From: Membranipora membranacea
Taxonomy: Eukaryota; Bryozoa; Gymnolaemata; Cheilostomatida; Membraniporidae
Length of the DNA: 64,000 bases
Direction of reading: 5' to 3'
Assembly: GCA_914767715.1 (NCBI GenBank)
Contig: OU612071.1
Coordinates: 24,859,681 to 24,923,680 of the forward strand
Below, piece by piece: positions 1 to 10,790 of the stretch; position 1 is the stretch's first letter; the number at the start of each line of letters is the position of its first letter. The notes under the pieces are model-generated. The model was not told where the DNA came from, did not search any database, and saw only the letters and a program-made list of their open reading frames with translations. The position numbers were made by a program, and so were the translations under genes.

Positions 1-57
1 AGCTTGAAGGTCGAAAAAGGGCACAACTGGCGGAAGAGGGTTAACTTTTTCCGTTAG

Positions 58-143
58 CGTATGAGCTTATGAGCTCTGAGGATGAAGCAGATGTGTTCAG
101 GCTAACATTTATATCAGACAATGCAGCAAGACACATCAAAGAG
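58..143 (+). CDS. Internal exon of an unrecognised gene
   Basis: An open exon lies between a pyrimidine-rich acceptor (tttttccgttag) and a donor (gag|gtaaat). It reads YELMSSEDEADVFRLTF and ends ARHIKE in phase 0. The acidic SSEDEAD run and basic end are typical of eukaryotic coding sequence, but I do not recognise the family. It joins in frame to the exon starting at 481. The gene's 5' part lies outside the window. Confidence 0.5.
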
Positions 144-365
144 GTAAATGGTTGACATTTCTGCTGCTTAGTTTCACAATATTCAGGGTATACTCTCTAC
201 TAACTGATATATATGTAGACAAAACAATTTTTCTAATAAGAGCTACCTTTACCCTTTAACATTTTCGGCAGTCATACTCTTGTCATACTGAGTTAAACTC
301 ATATAATAGTGTGAATGTTCATACCCAGAGAGTGGAAAATGTAAACCATGATGAACGCCAGAAAC

Positions 366-440
366 TCATAGTTGATGGACTGCGTTGGGATTTGAACCTG
401 CATGCTGAAGGAATGGCGCTCTAACCAACTCTTCCACCTC
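366..440 (-). repeat. tRNA-derived SINE-like element
   Basis: On the minus strand an A-box-like segment (GAGTTGGTTAGAGCGCC, around 415-436) is followed by a B-box-like GGTTCAAATCCC (387-398). The spacing is that of a tRNA head, but acceptor and T stems do not pair well, so this is a tRNA-derived repeat or tRNA pseudogene rather than a working tRNA. It sits in the intron between the exons ending at 143 and starting at 481. The element at 36395-36475 shares TTGGTTAGAGCGCC. Confidence 0.55.
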
Positions 441-480
441 CTACTCTTGAACCTGTACCTATTATTCATATCTCTTTCAG

Positions 481-630
481 CTTGACAGGAGACGAGGTGT
501 GATATGCCTCAAGCAAGAGAAACTGTCAAAAAGAGTACCTTCTCTTAAGATCTGGACCAATAACTGTGTGAAATCTGATGTTTATTGTTTTGTTTATGTT
601 GCTGTTAAATTTTTATTTAGCTTAGTCTGA
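481..630 (+). CDS. Terminal coding exon of the same unrecognised gene
   Basis: The acceptor is tatctctttcag at 480. The phase-0 continuation from the exon ending at 143 reads LDRRRGVICLKQEKLSKRV, then PSLKIWTNNC, and stops at TGA 628-630. Fifty codons stay open in an AT-rich region and the join keeps frame, which supports a real 3' end. The last codons are AT-rich and hydrophobic, so an earlier donor (for example TGT|gtgaaa) is possible. No family recognised. Confidence 0.45.
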   Translation, partial: LDRRRGVICLKQEKLSKRVPSLKIWTNNCVKSDVYCFVYVAVKFLFSLV

Positions 631-1379
631 CTATGTATCATCAAAGAGCATTGTGCAGGATTCATCTATTCTACAATAATTTTCTTCAATTTGATGCCTG
701 AGAATGCTGACTTAGACCAGTAATTTTGTCGCAAACTCCTGCTTAGATCATGATAGCACAAGAGTTGCCCCCTCCATCAAAAACAGAAGACAATTCTTTG
801 AGCTTATTGGTGATTTGTTATTTAAAACAGTGGTTTGTCAAAAGCAAAATGATGTTGCTGGGCATTCACAACCAAAACATGTGCCTTTAGAATTTTGTTC
901 TCAATAGTAAATAGGCGTTCATTGTCTTACTATAAGGTTTTGTGATAAATACCTGGAAAATCACTAATTCAATAGACAATTAGCATGCGCAAGTGAGTAC
1001 TTGGGTGAAAGCGTTCCCTTGAACGCAAGCCTCTTTCAATTTCTGATGCTACCATCTATCTTCAAATGATCAGAGCAGATATGACTGAGGAAGGCAAAAT
1101 ATAGTCACATGACTATTCTGCCAGCTGAAAGTGAATTCTAATTTCCCTCATTTGGCATTGTTGACTTTCCGTTCAGGCATTCCAAAGGGTAAGTTGAATC
1201 ATTTTAACAGCAAACTTATTTTTAATATTTATGCAGATATGTCAACTTGGTTAACATCAGGTTATGTTCGATTGATTTGATTTCTCCAAACAGACAGCTA
1301 TTTATTAAGAACATGTATTTTGTCTCATAGCAGTTTAGAAACGCACCTATGATGAATGCGGATTACGGTTTTATTACAG
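631..1379. other. Stretch without a supported gene
   Basis: AT-rich sequence. The one item of note is a possible 12-nt micro-exon at about 1174-1185 (acceptor gactttccgttcag, donor GG|gtaagt). It would join in frame to the exon at 1380, adding HSKG before LGVLTL. Nothing else is supportable. Confidence 0.4.
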
Positions 1380-1518
1380 TCTGGGAGTATTAACTTTGGC
1401 TGACCAAACTCGTACTATGAATAAGGAAGACATGTCTGTGTGTGCCAGCAAGGAGCTGAATCTATCATTGGAGCGCAATAAGATGGATATTCTGTTTCTA
1501 GGACATATATGGTCAGCG
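1380..1518 (+). CDS. Internal exon of an unrecognised gene
   Basis: The acceptor is ggttttattacag and the donor GCG|gtgagt. The open frame enters in phase 2 and reads LGVLTLADQTRTMNKEDMS, continues through CASKELNLSLERNKMD, and ends GHIWSA in phase 0. It joins directly to the terminal exon at 1779. It may belong to the same gene as the exons at 58-630 through alternative 3' ends, or to a second gene. No domain recognised. Confidence 0.5.
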
Positions 1519-1778
1519 GTGAGTTATTGTTCTATATTTGAAGGAAGCAGGTTGGTGGAATAAAATGCAGCAATTGATTGTTACAATAACAAAAATGAAC
1601 AGTCTTGCAGTATATATTCTGACTATGTTTGGTATCTACTACACTGTCACTCTGTATAATGTCGGTATTCATTCATTAATTACCCCTAGTACATGACAAG
1701 TAACTTGAAAATTTAACTGTCAACGACCGAATGAGAGGGTACCCTGATCCTGGAAGACTTTTAATGACTTATTTACAG

Positions 1779-1847
1779 CAAGTTGAGCTTACTGTCTCTA
1801 ACTTGTATTGGGAATACCAGTCAGAAAAGAGAATACTGCAGCCCTAG
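1779..1847 (+). CDS. Terminal exon of the same gene
   Basis: The acceptor is gacttatttacag. It continues in phase 0 from the exon ending at 1518 and reads QVELTVSNLYWEYQSEKR, then ILQP and TAG at 1845-1847. The combination of donor, acceptor, phase and immediate stop supports a genuine gene end. Function unknown. Confidence 0.5.
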   Translation, partial: QVELTVSNLYWEYQSEKRILQP

Positions 1848-2238
1848 TGCTTAGCCCATTTTAAAGTAAATTTGTCAGTTTTGCTATGGTTGCAGTATGC
1901 AACCCTGCCACAGGCCAGTTCAATGTTTCTATCTAAATTATTGTAGGATCTCGCTGAGTGGTAAGTGTTTTGTTTGTGAGGGTGAACTTTACATGAGTTA
2001 TCTTTATTAGAATGTAGTATAGGTGGTCTTGTCATTACATAGAAACACATTACATGTAAAATCAAGCCTATTATATTATATTGTCTTACACTGTGAAGGC
2101 TCATTCTATAACAACACAATAGTGAATGTAATTTATTTAGCATGCAGGTTTAATTAAATGATTATGGAAAGCTGGTTGGTTCATTGTAAGTGGGTCAAAT
2201 CTCGACAATTCTAGAATTGTACAGAATTGTCCAACAAT

Positions 2239-2741
2239 TCAGGGGCATGAAACGCAGTGAGAGAGAGGTTGGTTCAGACATCCTGCGCAAAGATCCAGTG
2301 TGAAAACATTGTCTGCGTCCATGTCAATTAATCGGATCCTGTTATTGAATTCGTCAGCTACAAGTTGTGTTTTGTAACCGATGAATACGAGGTCATATGA
2401 GGAGTTGAATAAGGAGCTGAGGAGAGAGCCGTCTAGGTAGCCATGAGTAACTGGTGAACCAGAGATAAGTTATATTGTCTTCTCTCTGTATGTGATACAG
2501 TAGACTGCTTGCCCAGCAGATATGACATTGAGGTTTCCTGTCTCATCCTGTGTCTGGTGTGTAATTGAGTCAAAGATGTCACACTTAATAAAAGTACTGA
2601 TAGCGCCAGATTTGATATCTACAGTCCTGACAGCCCTGTTATGGGAGTCTGTGACAAACAGCTGCCCGTCATCTTTATTGTCTCTCATCACAGACCAGGG
2701 ATAGGCAAACTGACCAGGGTGACCATCTGTGTATCCACAGC
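2239..2741 (-). pseudogene. NHL-repeat-like exon with an in-frame stop
   Basis: The minus-strand frame begins after acceptor cacatcttcattag and reads CGYTDGHPGQFAYPWSV, then a beta-propeller-like strand DGQLFVTDSHNRAVRTVD. After TYREKTI there is a TAA (2470-2472). The same frame then continues with SGSPVTHGYLDGSLLSSLFN and ADEFNNRIRLIDMDAD up to TGA at 2239-2241. The pattern of FVTDSHNRAVRTVD followed by ADEFNNRIRLID is typical of NHL repeats, which build extracellular or scaffold propellers. The frame is conserved on both sides of the stop, so I read this as a nonsense-broken copy. A sequencing error or an intron over the stop cannot be excluded. Confidence 0.55.
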
Positions 2742-5271
2742 CTAATGAAGATGTGAGCGGGAAAATTGTGGATCGATCTCAAGAGAATATGATTGTTTGG
2801 AATTATCATAGCCTATGGCGCCAAATAAACGCCCTTTCCTAGGAAATTTGGACCATTTACTTCCCTTTAAAGGAAATTTGAACCAATTGCTTTCCTATCA
2901 AAGAGAATATTCTATCAGAATTTGGCAGTTACAGTAGCGAGAACGACTAGAATTGTTATCATATCAGTTTAATCAGGCAGTGTGATCTGTCACTCTGCCC
3001 AGGTACCTATCTCATCGACCAGAAAAAGAAAAAATTCCTGAATACAGCATTCTACGAGGAACCATAGGACACAGCTGTCTGCTTAGTTTTTTTTCAATAG
3101 CGCCCAATAGGCAATCCTTGCACTGAGGTATAATTTCATAGAGGACGCCATCGCAACCTTATGGTTAATTGCTAGTGGCAAAGCTGCAGCACATTTGCTT
3201 GGCTTCAAAAGTCATCCCTGTTGCTTTTCCATCGACATTTCGTGTGAGACTACTGACCTGAGCAGATTACAAATACAGTTATTATAGGAACAGCTTATAG
3301 TGGCTGGAAGTCCACGACTCACAACTACGTCACACTGACATACTTGAAAAAGGCCCAGTAAACAGCAGGAGAGTCTTAAAACACAAGCCATTGTGTGTGG
3401 AGAAAATCGGGTTAGGATTAGGAGGGTAGCAATGTATGATATATTGACTTGTTAGTGTCGCAAATGGTATAAACCCATTCACATACAGCAAAGACAGACT
3501 CACAGGCGGACAGCATGCGACCATCGATCCCGGAAACCTCCCAGCGGTGAAGTGGTTGACTTGTACAGGACTAGACATAATATTACAATGCTCAACAGTG
3601 AGAAAATATAGATGCTCAAAACCTCAATGTCGTAGCACTCACTTGAAACGAGTCCTTAACTACTTGCTGGATAACTGCCAATGGAATAGACTCTATTGTA
3701 GAGAAAGCATGCTCTACTCAGCCACCGATGCTACAAATTGGTTTGCCAACCGGGGGGGGGAAAGGTTAGTGCATGAGGCACGTGAAAGTATGCTGTTACA
3801 CCAATCCAGCAAGATGAGCAATCAGTGATTACATTAGACCTTTTTGTCAAACAGACAAAAGTCCATAGTGGAGAAGAGTTTGGAGCCCATATCATCTGCC
3901 TTGGCCTGTGCTCACACGCAATCCAGCATGCCCCAAGCGCAGGAAGACAAAGCCTGATGATCACTGATGCAAATTATAAAATGGGTTCATCAGTTAGGAC
4001 ACCTTAACAGTTTGAGGTAATAAGAGTCAACCCAATCCAACGGCCTACATGAAACCCAGGTAAAGTCACATGGAACTGTACTTATTTGTTTAATGTTGGA
4101 AACATCTCGGCAGGCACTCAGTTAAAACAAAGGGTTCATTGAGCTATACATTGATCTAGGTACTCTCTGGAACCATCCGTTCATTCACTGGATGCAGCAT
4201 TACATTTTTAACACTTGACTCAGCACTCGTACTTGCTATTCTTATATTTAATAAGGACCAATCAGACCCATTCATGATTCAAGTGAGGAATACTTGAGAT
4301 AGCCACATCTCAATTTTCATCACTCTCTGTTCGACTCTACTGCTACTGAACTAACTAGTGAGTAAGAAACTGCTCACAGGGCTCTATCTATGGCAAGCAG
4401 GAGACACTTATACTGGCAATAAAGATGTAGACCTGAACAAGAAGGATGGAAATTATAGATGTAGATATACCATCTACTTAGTCTAAGTACAAAGCCGAGC
4501 CGGCTATGTACTTAGCAGACCTGCCAACCAAAAGCTTTCAAAGTATGTGATTGTGGCAGGAATATGCTGAGGGGGAACCAAACTATTCAGATGTTTTATG
4601 TCCAAAAGTGAAAACGAGTGGCAAAACCACAGTCGGCTCTGGATGACTAATGAGAGGCCTACAGGGGAGAAAAGAGTGAATGAAAGAGATATAAAGTGAA
4701 TTCTCTCTCTCTATCTACTCATTCTTTCTCTTATTCGCCCACCCACCCTAATTGTATGTATGTATGATAGTGAGTCACCAACTCACCACTCTGAAGTCCA
4801 ATTGATGGGCAGTCTCAATCCCCACTCTTCGAAGTAGAAGGACGGAGGGGATATGCACGAATGTAGGCTGGCGACTGACACCAATGTTCTCTAAGCAAAG
4901 TCTCTACAAAAGCCGCAATCGAACTCTATCAAATCCTAAAAATACATTTGAATGTGTATTGCTGTGTCTTGAGTAGCACAATTTTTTGTTTTGTTTACAA
5001 TGAGGACACACAGACAGAAACTAGTAATTTATAGTCTCGCAGTTAATATGTTCTGACCAACAGGGGCTGACAACTTCAAAAATTCTCACCAACACACAAG
5101 AGAACACAACTCGACAATCATTATTTAGTGCATGATCTCTCAACCAAGCTTGATCCATTGGCCTGCATTCCGAGTGACCAGCATAGGGAGCAACAGGAAT
5201 GCAGGCAATTAGATTGAACTTGATCTACATTATAAACTGTCATGTAGTAGCAAACCCAGGGAGGTTGGGAT

Positions 5272-5336
5272 GGCCTGGGCAAGCTGTCGGGATGTACCCC
5301 CACCCACCCATGAGGCCATGACAGCCTGCCCAGGCC
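5272..5336. repeat. Short foldback element, copy 1
   Basis: GGCCTGGGCAAGCTGTC (5272-5288) and GACAGCCTGCCCAGGCC (5320-5336) are inverted 17-base arms with one mismatch around a 31-base loop. The same core palindrome recurs at 41922-41985, so this is a dispersed foldback or mini-MITE family rather than chance. Confidence 0.6.
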
Positions 5337-5906
5337 AAGTTTGAAACATGACCCAACTCCCTGGCTGAAAATTCTGATTCCATGGATCTCATGGCAAGAG
5401 GAATGAATTGCTTAGGTGATCATCTGCTATGGCATTGAAATTTATAACTGAATAACTATTTATTTGCTGTAAAATATAAAACAAAAATATCTTTTCCATG
5501 ATACAAAAAAAATATGTTAAAACTTGTCAATGCACACTTTTAAAACGGTATATGGCAGATAATTACAAACTCTATATGTGTGTGATATAAGTATTTATAA
5601 GTAACAAATACTAACAAAAGCGACGTCACAAAATCACTAAATGGTTTCAGAGTTAAAACCACCACAGAATCGCCATTTATTTGGTCACGAGTCACTATAC
5701 CAGCCCACGTCACTACTTGATCACCATAACTCGCTGTATTTTCTTCATATTGAGATGTGGTTTGAGAGACTTCTCATATATAGATTCTATAAGAGATGAT
5801 ATGACAGCCATATTGGGACAAACAGACAGAGAGCTGTGCCACATACCCTCTATTAGATTACCTACCATCGCATTCTCCATGTATACAGGCATCTGTAATC
5901 TGAGAA

Positions 5907-5983
5907 ATATGATTTACATATAAATTATATATATATATATTTATATAATAAATATATATATATAATTTATATGTAAATCATAT
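5907..5983. repeat. AT-rich near-perfect palindrome
   Basis: The left arm starts ATATGATTTACATATAAATT and the right arm ends with its reverse complement, giving about 33 paired bases on each side of a TA-repeat centre. It could extrude as a cruciform. The centre is a simple TA repeat, so it may be a slippage product flanked by a true inverted repeat. Confidence 0.7.
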
Positions 5984-6430
5984 ATATCATACATATATAA
6001 ATAATCTTATATATGAATTATTGAACAAAACCAGAAGTATCAGTATGTAAAGATGTAACGATTGCAGTCATTAATATTAATTATGATTATCTCATTCATT
6101 CAGATTATTGTTTTGGTTACATTTATGCCATTATATGTTGGCTGCGTCTTCGATGTAGAGGTTGCTTGTTGAAGAGGCATATTAGTAGAGGCGGCACTAA
6201 AATGCATTGGTTTTAAAAACAAAGTTGTTGAGTCTCAAACTATGATATAATATATATATATATAATATACTATGAGTAAGCAATAACTGTTTCTATCAAC
6301 AGATGATTTCACACCATACAGTTAATTTTACGTACTGACTTTTCCAACTTGGAAACTTGAACATTATTTGTCCTTAATTGTAAAAATACAACTCACATTC
6401 AATAGGTTCTTTAACAATATAGTACATTAC

Positions 6431-6538
6431 CTCTGTCCTGTCTCGATGAAATTGACCACTCTCTGCATGGTAAGGAGAGATGGGTATGGCTGAGTACCAA
6501 ATGAGAAAATCGCCCACAGTCTTATACCGTACGCCCAC
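6431..6538 (-). CDS. Tyrosine kinase exon: subdomain IX
   Basis: Borders are acceptor cacatag and donor AGAG|gtaatg. The exon completes DVW from the previous exon and reads WAYGIRLWAIFSFGTQPYPS, then LLTMQRVVNFIETGQR. The pattern DVWAYGIxLWxIFSxGxxPYP is diagnostic of the tyrosine-kinase C-lobe around helices F and G. It ends in phase 2. The expected next exon with the Cys-Trp and RPxF motifs was not found with matching phase, so the gene may be truncated here. Confidence 0.85.
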
Positions 6539-7138
6539 CTATGTGAAAATAGACATCAAAGTTGAGTTCAACTAGCATATTGCTAGGAGAGGGGACAGTA
6601 TTCCTGGTGTGAGGGAGGGACATCCTACACAAGGATTATTCAATAGACTTGATAGGAGAACCTCTCTCATCTCTATCTTGACAGTGCTGTGACTAGAGTT
6701 TGTATCCTTATTTATGTGTATCGCCGTCATAGTTAGATGCCAATTTTAGTACATGAAGGCAAAGGACTAGCATGATTCAAGGAGATCATGGCCTAGTGAT
6801 ACAAGCACGCGGTGGTGCTGATGGTGTTTATTGGCTCATTTTCATTACTACACAACTGCTGTTTAAGTATTACATAGTTTGCTTAGAGAACAGTTCAAGT
6901 GATATTTTGGCATTAAACATGCTTTGTTGTTGAATCACTGCCCCCATGGACGGCCAAAAAAGTACTCCATATATCACAACTTCCTGGAATCAATCATTGA
7001 CAACGTTTGCAGCAAATTTATTGCAAGCTGATATAATGTCATTTTATAAAAAATAAAAACCACTGTTTTCCTGGCTTTTGCAGCTTCAAATACTGCTACT
7101 GATAGTGTCAATTCGTATACTAGATAATAAATACTCAC

Positions 7139-7272
7139 ACATCACTGGCATGAGTAAACTTTGAATCACTGATAACCTCCGGGGCGAGCCATCTGTAAAG
7201 CAAGTTAGTCTTGGTCTCTATCATATAGTAGATATGATCTCCAACATCCCTGGCCAGGCCAAAGTCTGATAC
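7139..7272 (-). CDS. Tyrosine kinase exon: DFG and activation segment
   Basis: Phase 0 entry after gttgtgtag; donor GATGT|gtgagt. It reads VSDFGLARDVGDHIYYMIET, then LLYRWLAPEVISDSKFTHASDV. DFG binds the metal-ATP complex. The paired tyrosines in IYYM sit where receptor kinases autophosphorylate. RWLAPE replaces the commoner RWMAPE and marks the P+1 loop of a tyrosine kinase. The 5' part of this exon and its acceptor are duplicated just upstream in transcription (7310-7368). Confidence 0.88.
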
Positions 7273-7368
7273 CTACACAACATAGCAAAAAAGGGTAAAT
7301 AAATCTGACTGGCCAGGCCCAAGTCGGATACCTACACAACATAGCAAAAAAGGGTAAATAAATCTGAC
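7251..7368. repeat. 59-bp tandem duplication over the DFG exon acceptor
   Basis: Two adjacent 59-base units (7251-7309 and 7310-7368) differ at two or three bases. Each contains the first bases of the DFG exon, the 3' splice site and the intron end. The outer copy would read VSDLGLA instead of VSDFGLA. Because 59 is not a multiple of three, use of the outer acceptor would shift the frame. Confidence 0.85.
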
Positions 7369-7894
7369 TGGCAATCAATTCTATGAGGCGCAGCTCTATC
7401 ATAAAACTGTAGTTGCTGTCTACGCCTGCCTCAAGTGTGAGAGACTCAATATCTGGTGGCATTTGTGTACTCTTTGGTGAACAATCCCAATAATATTTTT
7501 ATGTAAAAACGGCCTATAAAGATTTAGAACAAAGACAGCTTGACCATGTGCACCAATTTAAGGCAGGCAGTAGAGCACCGCAGTTCTAAGAGATAGCAAC
7601 GACACTGCAGTCACTGCAGAGTAAAGAAAGAGATAGGCGTACAGCCAGTTGGAGGTTGCTTCAGGGTTACTTTGAATCAGTCCAAAATTTACACCTCATA
7701 CCAACTCTATTACTTGTTTGTCTGTTACAGTTCCTCCACACCCTCAATCCTCCAGCGGCCTCATATCCTTCTCTAGAACTCTCAAACTCAGAGGCAACAG
7801 ACAGGATAACCTTTGACGCTGAGTAACGCTTGCCTATGGCAATATTGGAATTGATTTCCAAGTTATTCTTGGCAAAGTTATTTATTTAAATATT

Positions 7895-8013
7895 ACCCTC
7901 CATAAGAGGGTGTTAAAAATTAGTCTATAGACTCATTGTAATGTTCCTCTCCACGGAAATCTTTAGTAAAAGGCGAAAGATTTATGCGTGGATTTGAAGA
8001 GAAACCAGAGTTA
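7895..8013. repeat. Dispersed 119-bp repeat, copy 1
   Basis: Homologous to 9610-9728. Shared segments include TTAGTCTATAGACTCATTG and TTCCTCTCCACGGAA, and both copies end at AGAGAAACCAGAGTTA. The two copies are in the same orientation 1.7 kb apart. A further shared GCGGAGATAA follows at 8168 and 9939, so the element may be longer with a diverged interior. Confidence 0.8.
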
Positions 8014-9609
8014 TCTTCTAAAAAAACAATAAAATGAGCTGGTATCTGGCCTAATATAAACACAAATAGTGCCATATTGTCAAAGTATTGTCTATGTATT
8101 GTATATTGTCATTATTATGCACAGTCATACGGCTTATCAAACACGGTTGAACTTTGGGTATTATGAAGCGGAGATAAACCCGATATGCTGGCCATGTTGG
8201 TTCACCAACACTGTGTTTCTATTTGTGTATAATGATTGATGCTTATCTGACCAGCATATCAATTAACATGAATTAGCGCTTATGGCCAAGCGGTAGTTAA
8301 TATAACGACGACTCAATTCATTGTTGGCAGAGTGTGACAACTCAGCACATACTAATACATTACTTTTTAGACCTTCACCATGTTGGCCTTCATTTTTTGA
8401 TAATATTTAGGCATCAGGATACCAATGCTATTAAATATTACCACAGTGCACATCATAAACTGTTTCAAATCCATAATTAATCATCACCCAGCAACATGCT
8501 CTACTTGCAAGGATATACAGAGGGGGACACATCGATGATTCTTATACAGTCTGATGTTTAAACCCATTGGGGCAGGGGGAGGGCATGCTCACAGCTGGTT
8601 GCCAACAAATTGTTATCGCCATGTTACAAACGGACCTATCCATGATATGGGATATTGGCAGTGGAATATATCCATACATCCATTCAATGGAATTAAATCA
8701 CTGCAGTCCCCAATCTGAGATTCTTTCTTTTGTGTCAACTGAATTGAATTATAAAGCATCTGTGAGTGTCTTGTTAATATTGACAATGACTCAGAGTTTA
8801 GTATCTTTGGTCTTGATACATTCATCCAATGAGTTCATTGATTGATCTGACCATCTATCTGATAGTAAGATCAATTTCACAATTGTATTGAAACAGCAGT
8901 TATGGATGCTGCACACCATTTTGATTCTTGTCAATTTTCAGAGCTGCAAAATTGAAATGCTTTGAGGGTTTGCTTGACATTTAATTTGAGTGCTCAAACT
9001 CTGCCCATGCCTCCTCAGGTACCTAGCGCATTCAATTATCAATCATATCCATCATAGTTGAGAGGTGGTTGAGTGAAAATTAAAGATCAGCAAGCTAGGT
9101 CATACTGACTCTCGTGATCTGACTGGGCATGTAGATCACTGATAAACTAGGCTATCATTACCAAAAAGAAGTTGTCGTAAGGCTAAGTATGCATCATGCG
9201 TGGCTTTAATTTGCGCATGTGCAAGAACAATGAGTTTAGTCTGGGTTCTGATTGCAATTTTCGTCTGGGGAAATGGGATGTCCCCTGCACAAACTACTAA
9301 TCAAATTTAGCTAATAGTGACAGTAGAAGATAACTCTTTCTAACAATTCCACACGCATTTGGGAGTGTGCCACCAGAGCAGGTAGCCAATCAGATGGCTT
9401 CGGAATTCCGAGGCTCAATTTTGAAGAGATGAGCTCATGCCCAGAGCTGAGCATGCGCAGAATGAAGCTAGGTAGAGTTTAAGCACTACATTTTCTTATC
9501 TATTCACCTTGCTCACTATGCTATGCTATAGAGGCTGAGGGGAGTAGGAAAGAATTACCATTGACATATTATGATAGGGCTGACACCAATTTACTTTGTT
9601 TAGAACATG

Positions 9610-9728
9610 ACCCTCCATAGGAAGGTGTTAAAAATTAGTCTATAGACTCATTGTAATGTTCCTCTCCACGGAAGTCTTTAGTAAAAGGCGAAAGATTTGT
9701 GAGTGGAATTGAAGAGAAACCAGAGTTA
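9610..9728. repeat. Dispersed 119-bp repeat, copy 2
   Basis: Same family and orientation as 7895-8013, with a handful of substitutions. It contains the small palindrome TAGTCTATAGACTCA. Could be paired ends of an old insertion or two copies of a short interspersed element. No coding capacity seen. Confidence 0.8.
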
Positions 9729-10611
9729 CCCTCTCATAAAAAAAATTCTGGACCCCCTTCTGGCAAAACTGGTCACAGAACAATGCTGATTATAAGCATT
9801 TCAATAGAAATTTTCTTTAGCTTCAACATGACAGATTGTGGCAAACCAGAATACACTCACAGATATCTATTGGGTAAATCAAAATCAAACTTTCTTGCTC
9901 TTCTTGATATCTGGTTTGTAGGTTATGAGTTTCCATCAAGCGGAGATAAGACCTAGCATATGTTGTATATCACCAATGGCCCTTTGTCTCGCTTGCCTGC
10001 AGATATAATGGGCTTTCAAATGGAACACCTCATTAAAATCATGAAAGGCATACAATCATCAAAGGACAATAGTTTATTCATCTGTTGAATGTAATGTACT
10101 CTAGTCTGTAAAGCCTAGCTTGCTGTGTTGAATGGAGTTTTTTCCGATCGAGTTGGGCATAATGAAGGAGAACACCGACTTCGGCATCTTGTTGTGGCAC
10201 TCAACAAGGTTATATGGGACATGAGGTGCCGTATAATTTTTGACAATGGTCTAAGGTCGAGATTTTTGTCTGCTGTTAAACCCTTTTTCAGCAATATCAT
10301 CGGAGAGAATGAGTAATTTTTTTATGATTGATGGTTAGCGTGCATCAGTAGAGATTCGTTTTTTTGTATTTTTTTCTTCTCATAGTTTTTTTTCCATCAG
10401 TCACTCTCAAGGACTGATCCGAAATTTGTTTTTGTTGCCAACTCTTTTGTGAGCCACGGGAAACCTTTTCTGCCGCTAGTGTGTGTTCAGGCAATCGCTG
10501 TCTGCATGAGAATTTGTGGTGAGTCGGTCACAGCATACCTAGCAAAAGCTAATACCATACACAAACCTTAATCAAATATCATCTCACTAATTTCCCTGCC
10601 TTTCAAAAACA

Positions 10612-10790
10612 TTATTCCCGTGGCTCAGTAGATATTTGAAGAGGGCGATATGGGTTCAATCCCCATTTTTTCCGAGTTTCTGGTTGAAACGTCGTCCTGT
10701 TTATCAAAGTTTTGATAACGACGAGGCTTTATAGACCAGTATTTTGTCGATGTTCTGGCGTGCCTTGAACAGGTAATTTTTAAATATAAA
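10612..10790 (+). repeat. tRNA-derived SINE-like element with tail
   Basis: An A-box-like GTGGCTCAGTAGATA (from 10620) and a B-box GGGTTCAATCCCC (10652-10664) stand at tRNA-like spacing. The T arm pairs perfectly (ATGGG with CCCAT). The tRNA-like head is followed by a non-tRNA body that includes the hairpin TTATCAAA-gt-TTTGATAA. This is the standard head-plus-body layout of a SINE. Confidence 0.6.

Larger units (their letters stand above)
2742..6430. other. Long stretch with only tentative exon-like pieces
   Basis: No confident gene. Two minus-strand pieces could belong to the kinase gene's 3' end. One, at 4787-4890, has donor GTG|gtgagt and contains RQPTFVHIPSVLLL, resembling the RPxF ending of a kinase C-lobe. 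The other is a 59-codon open frame at about 5723-5901 starting MPVYMENAMVGNLIEGMW. Neither matches the phase of the exon ending at 6431, and no Cys-Trp C-lobe motif was found. The foldback at 5272-5336 and the AT palindrome at 5907-5983 also lie here. Confidence 0.3.

Noticed and set aside
8281-8345. Possible tRNA (TGGCCAAGCGGT A-box-like word)
   Set aside because: No B box follows at the required spacing and no cloverleaf can be drawn.
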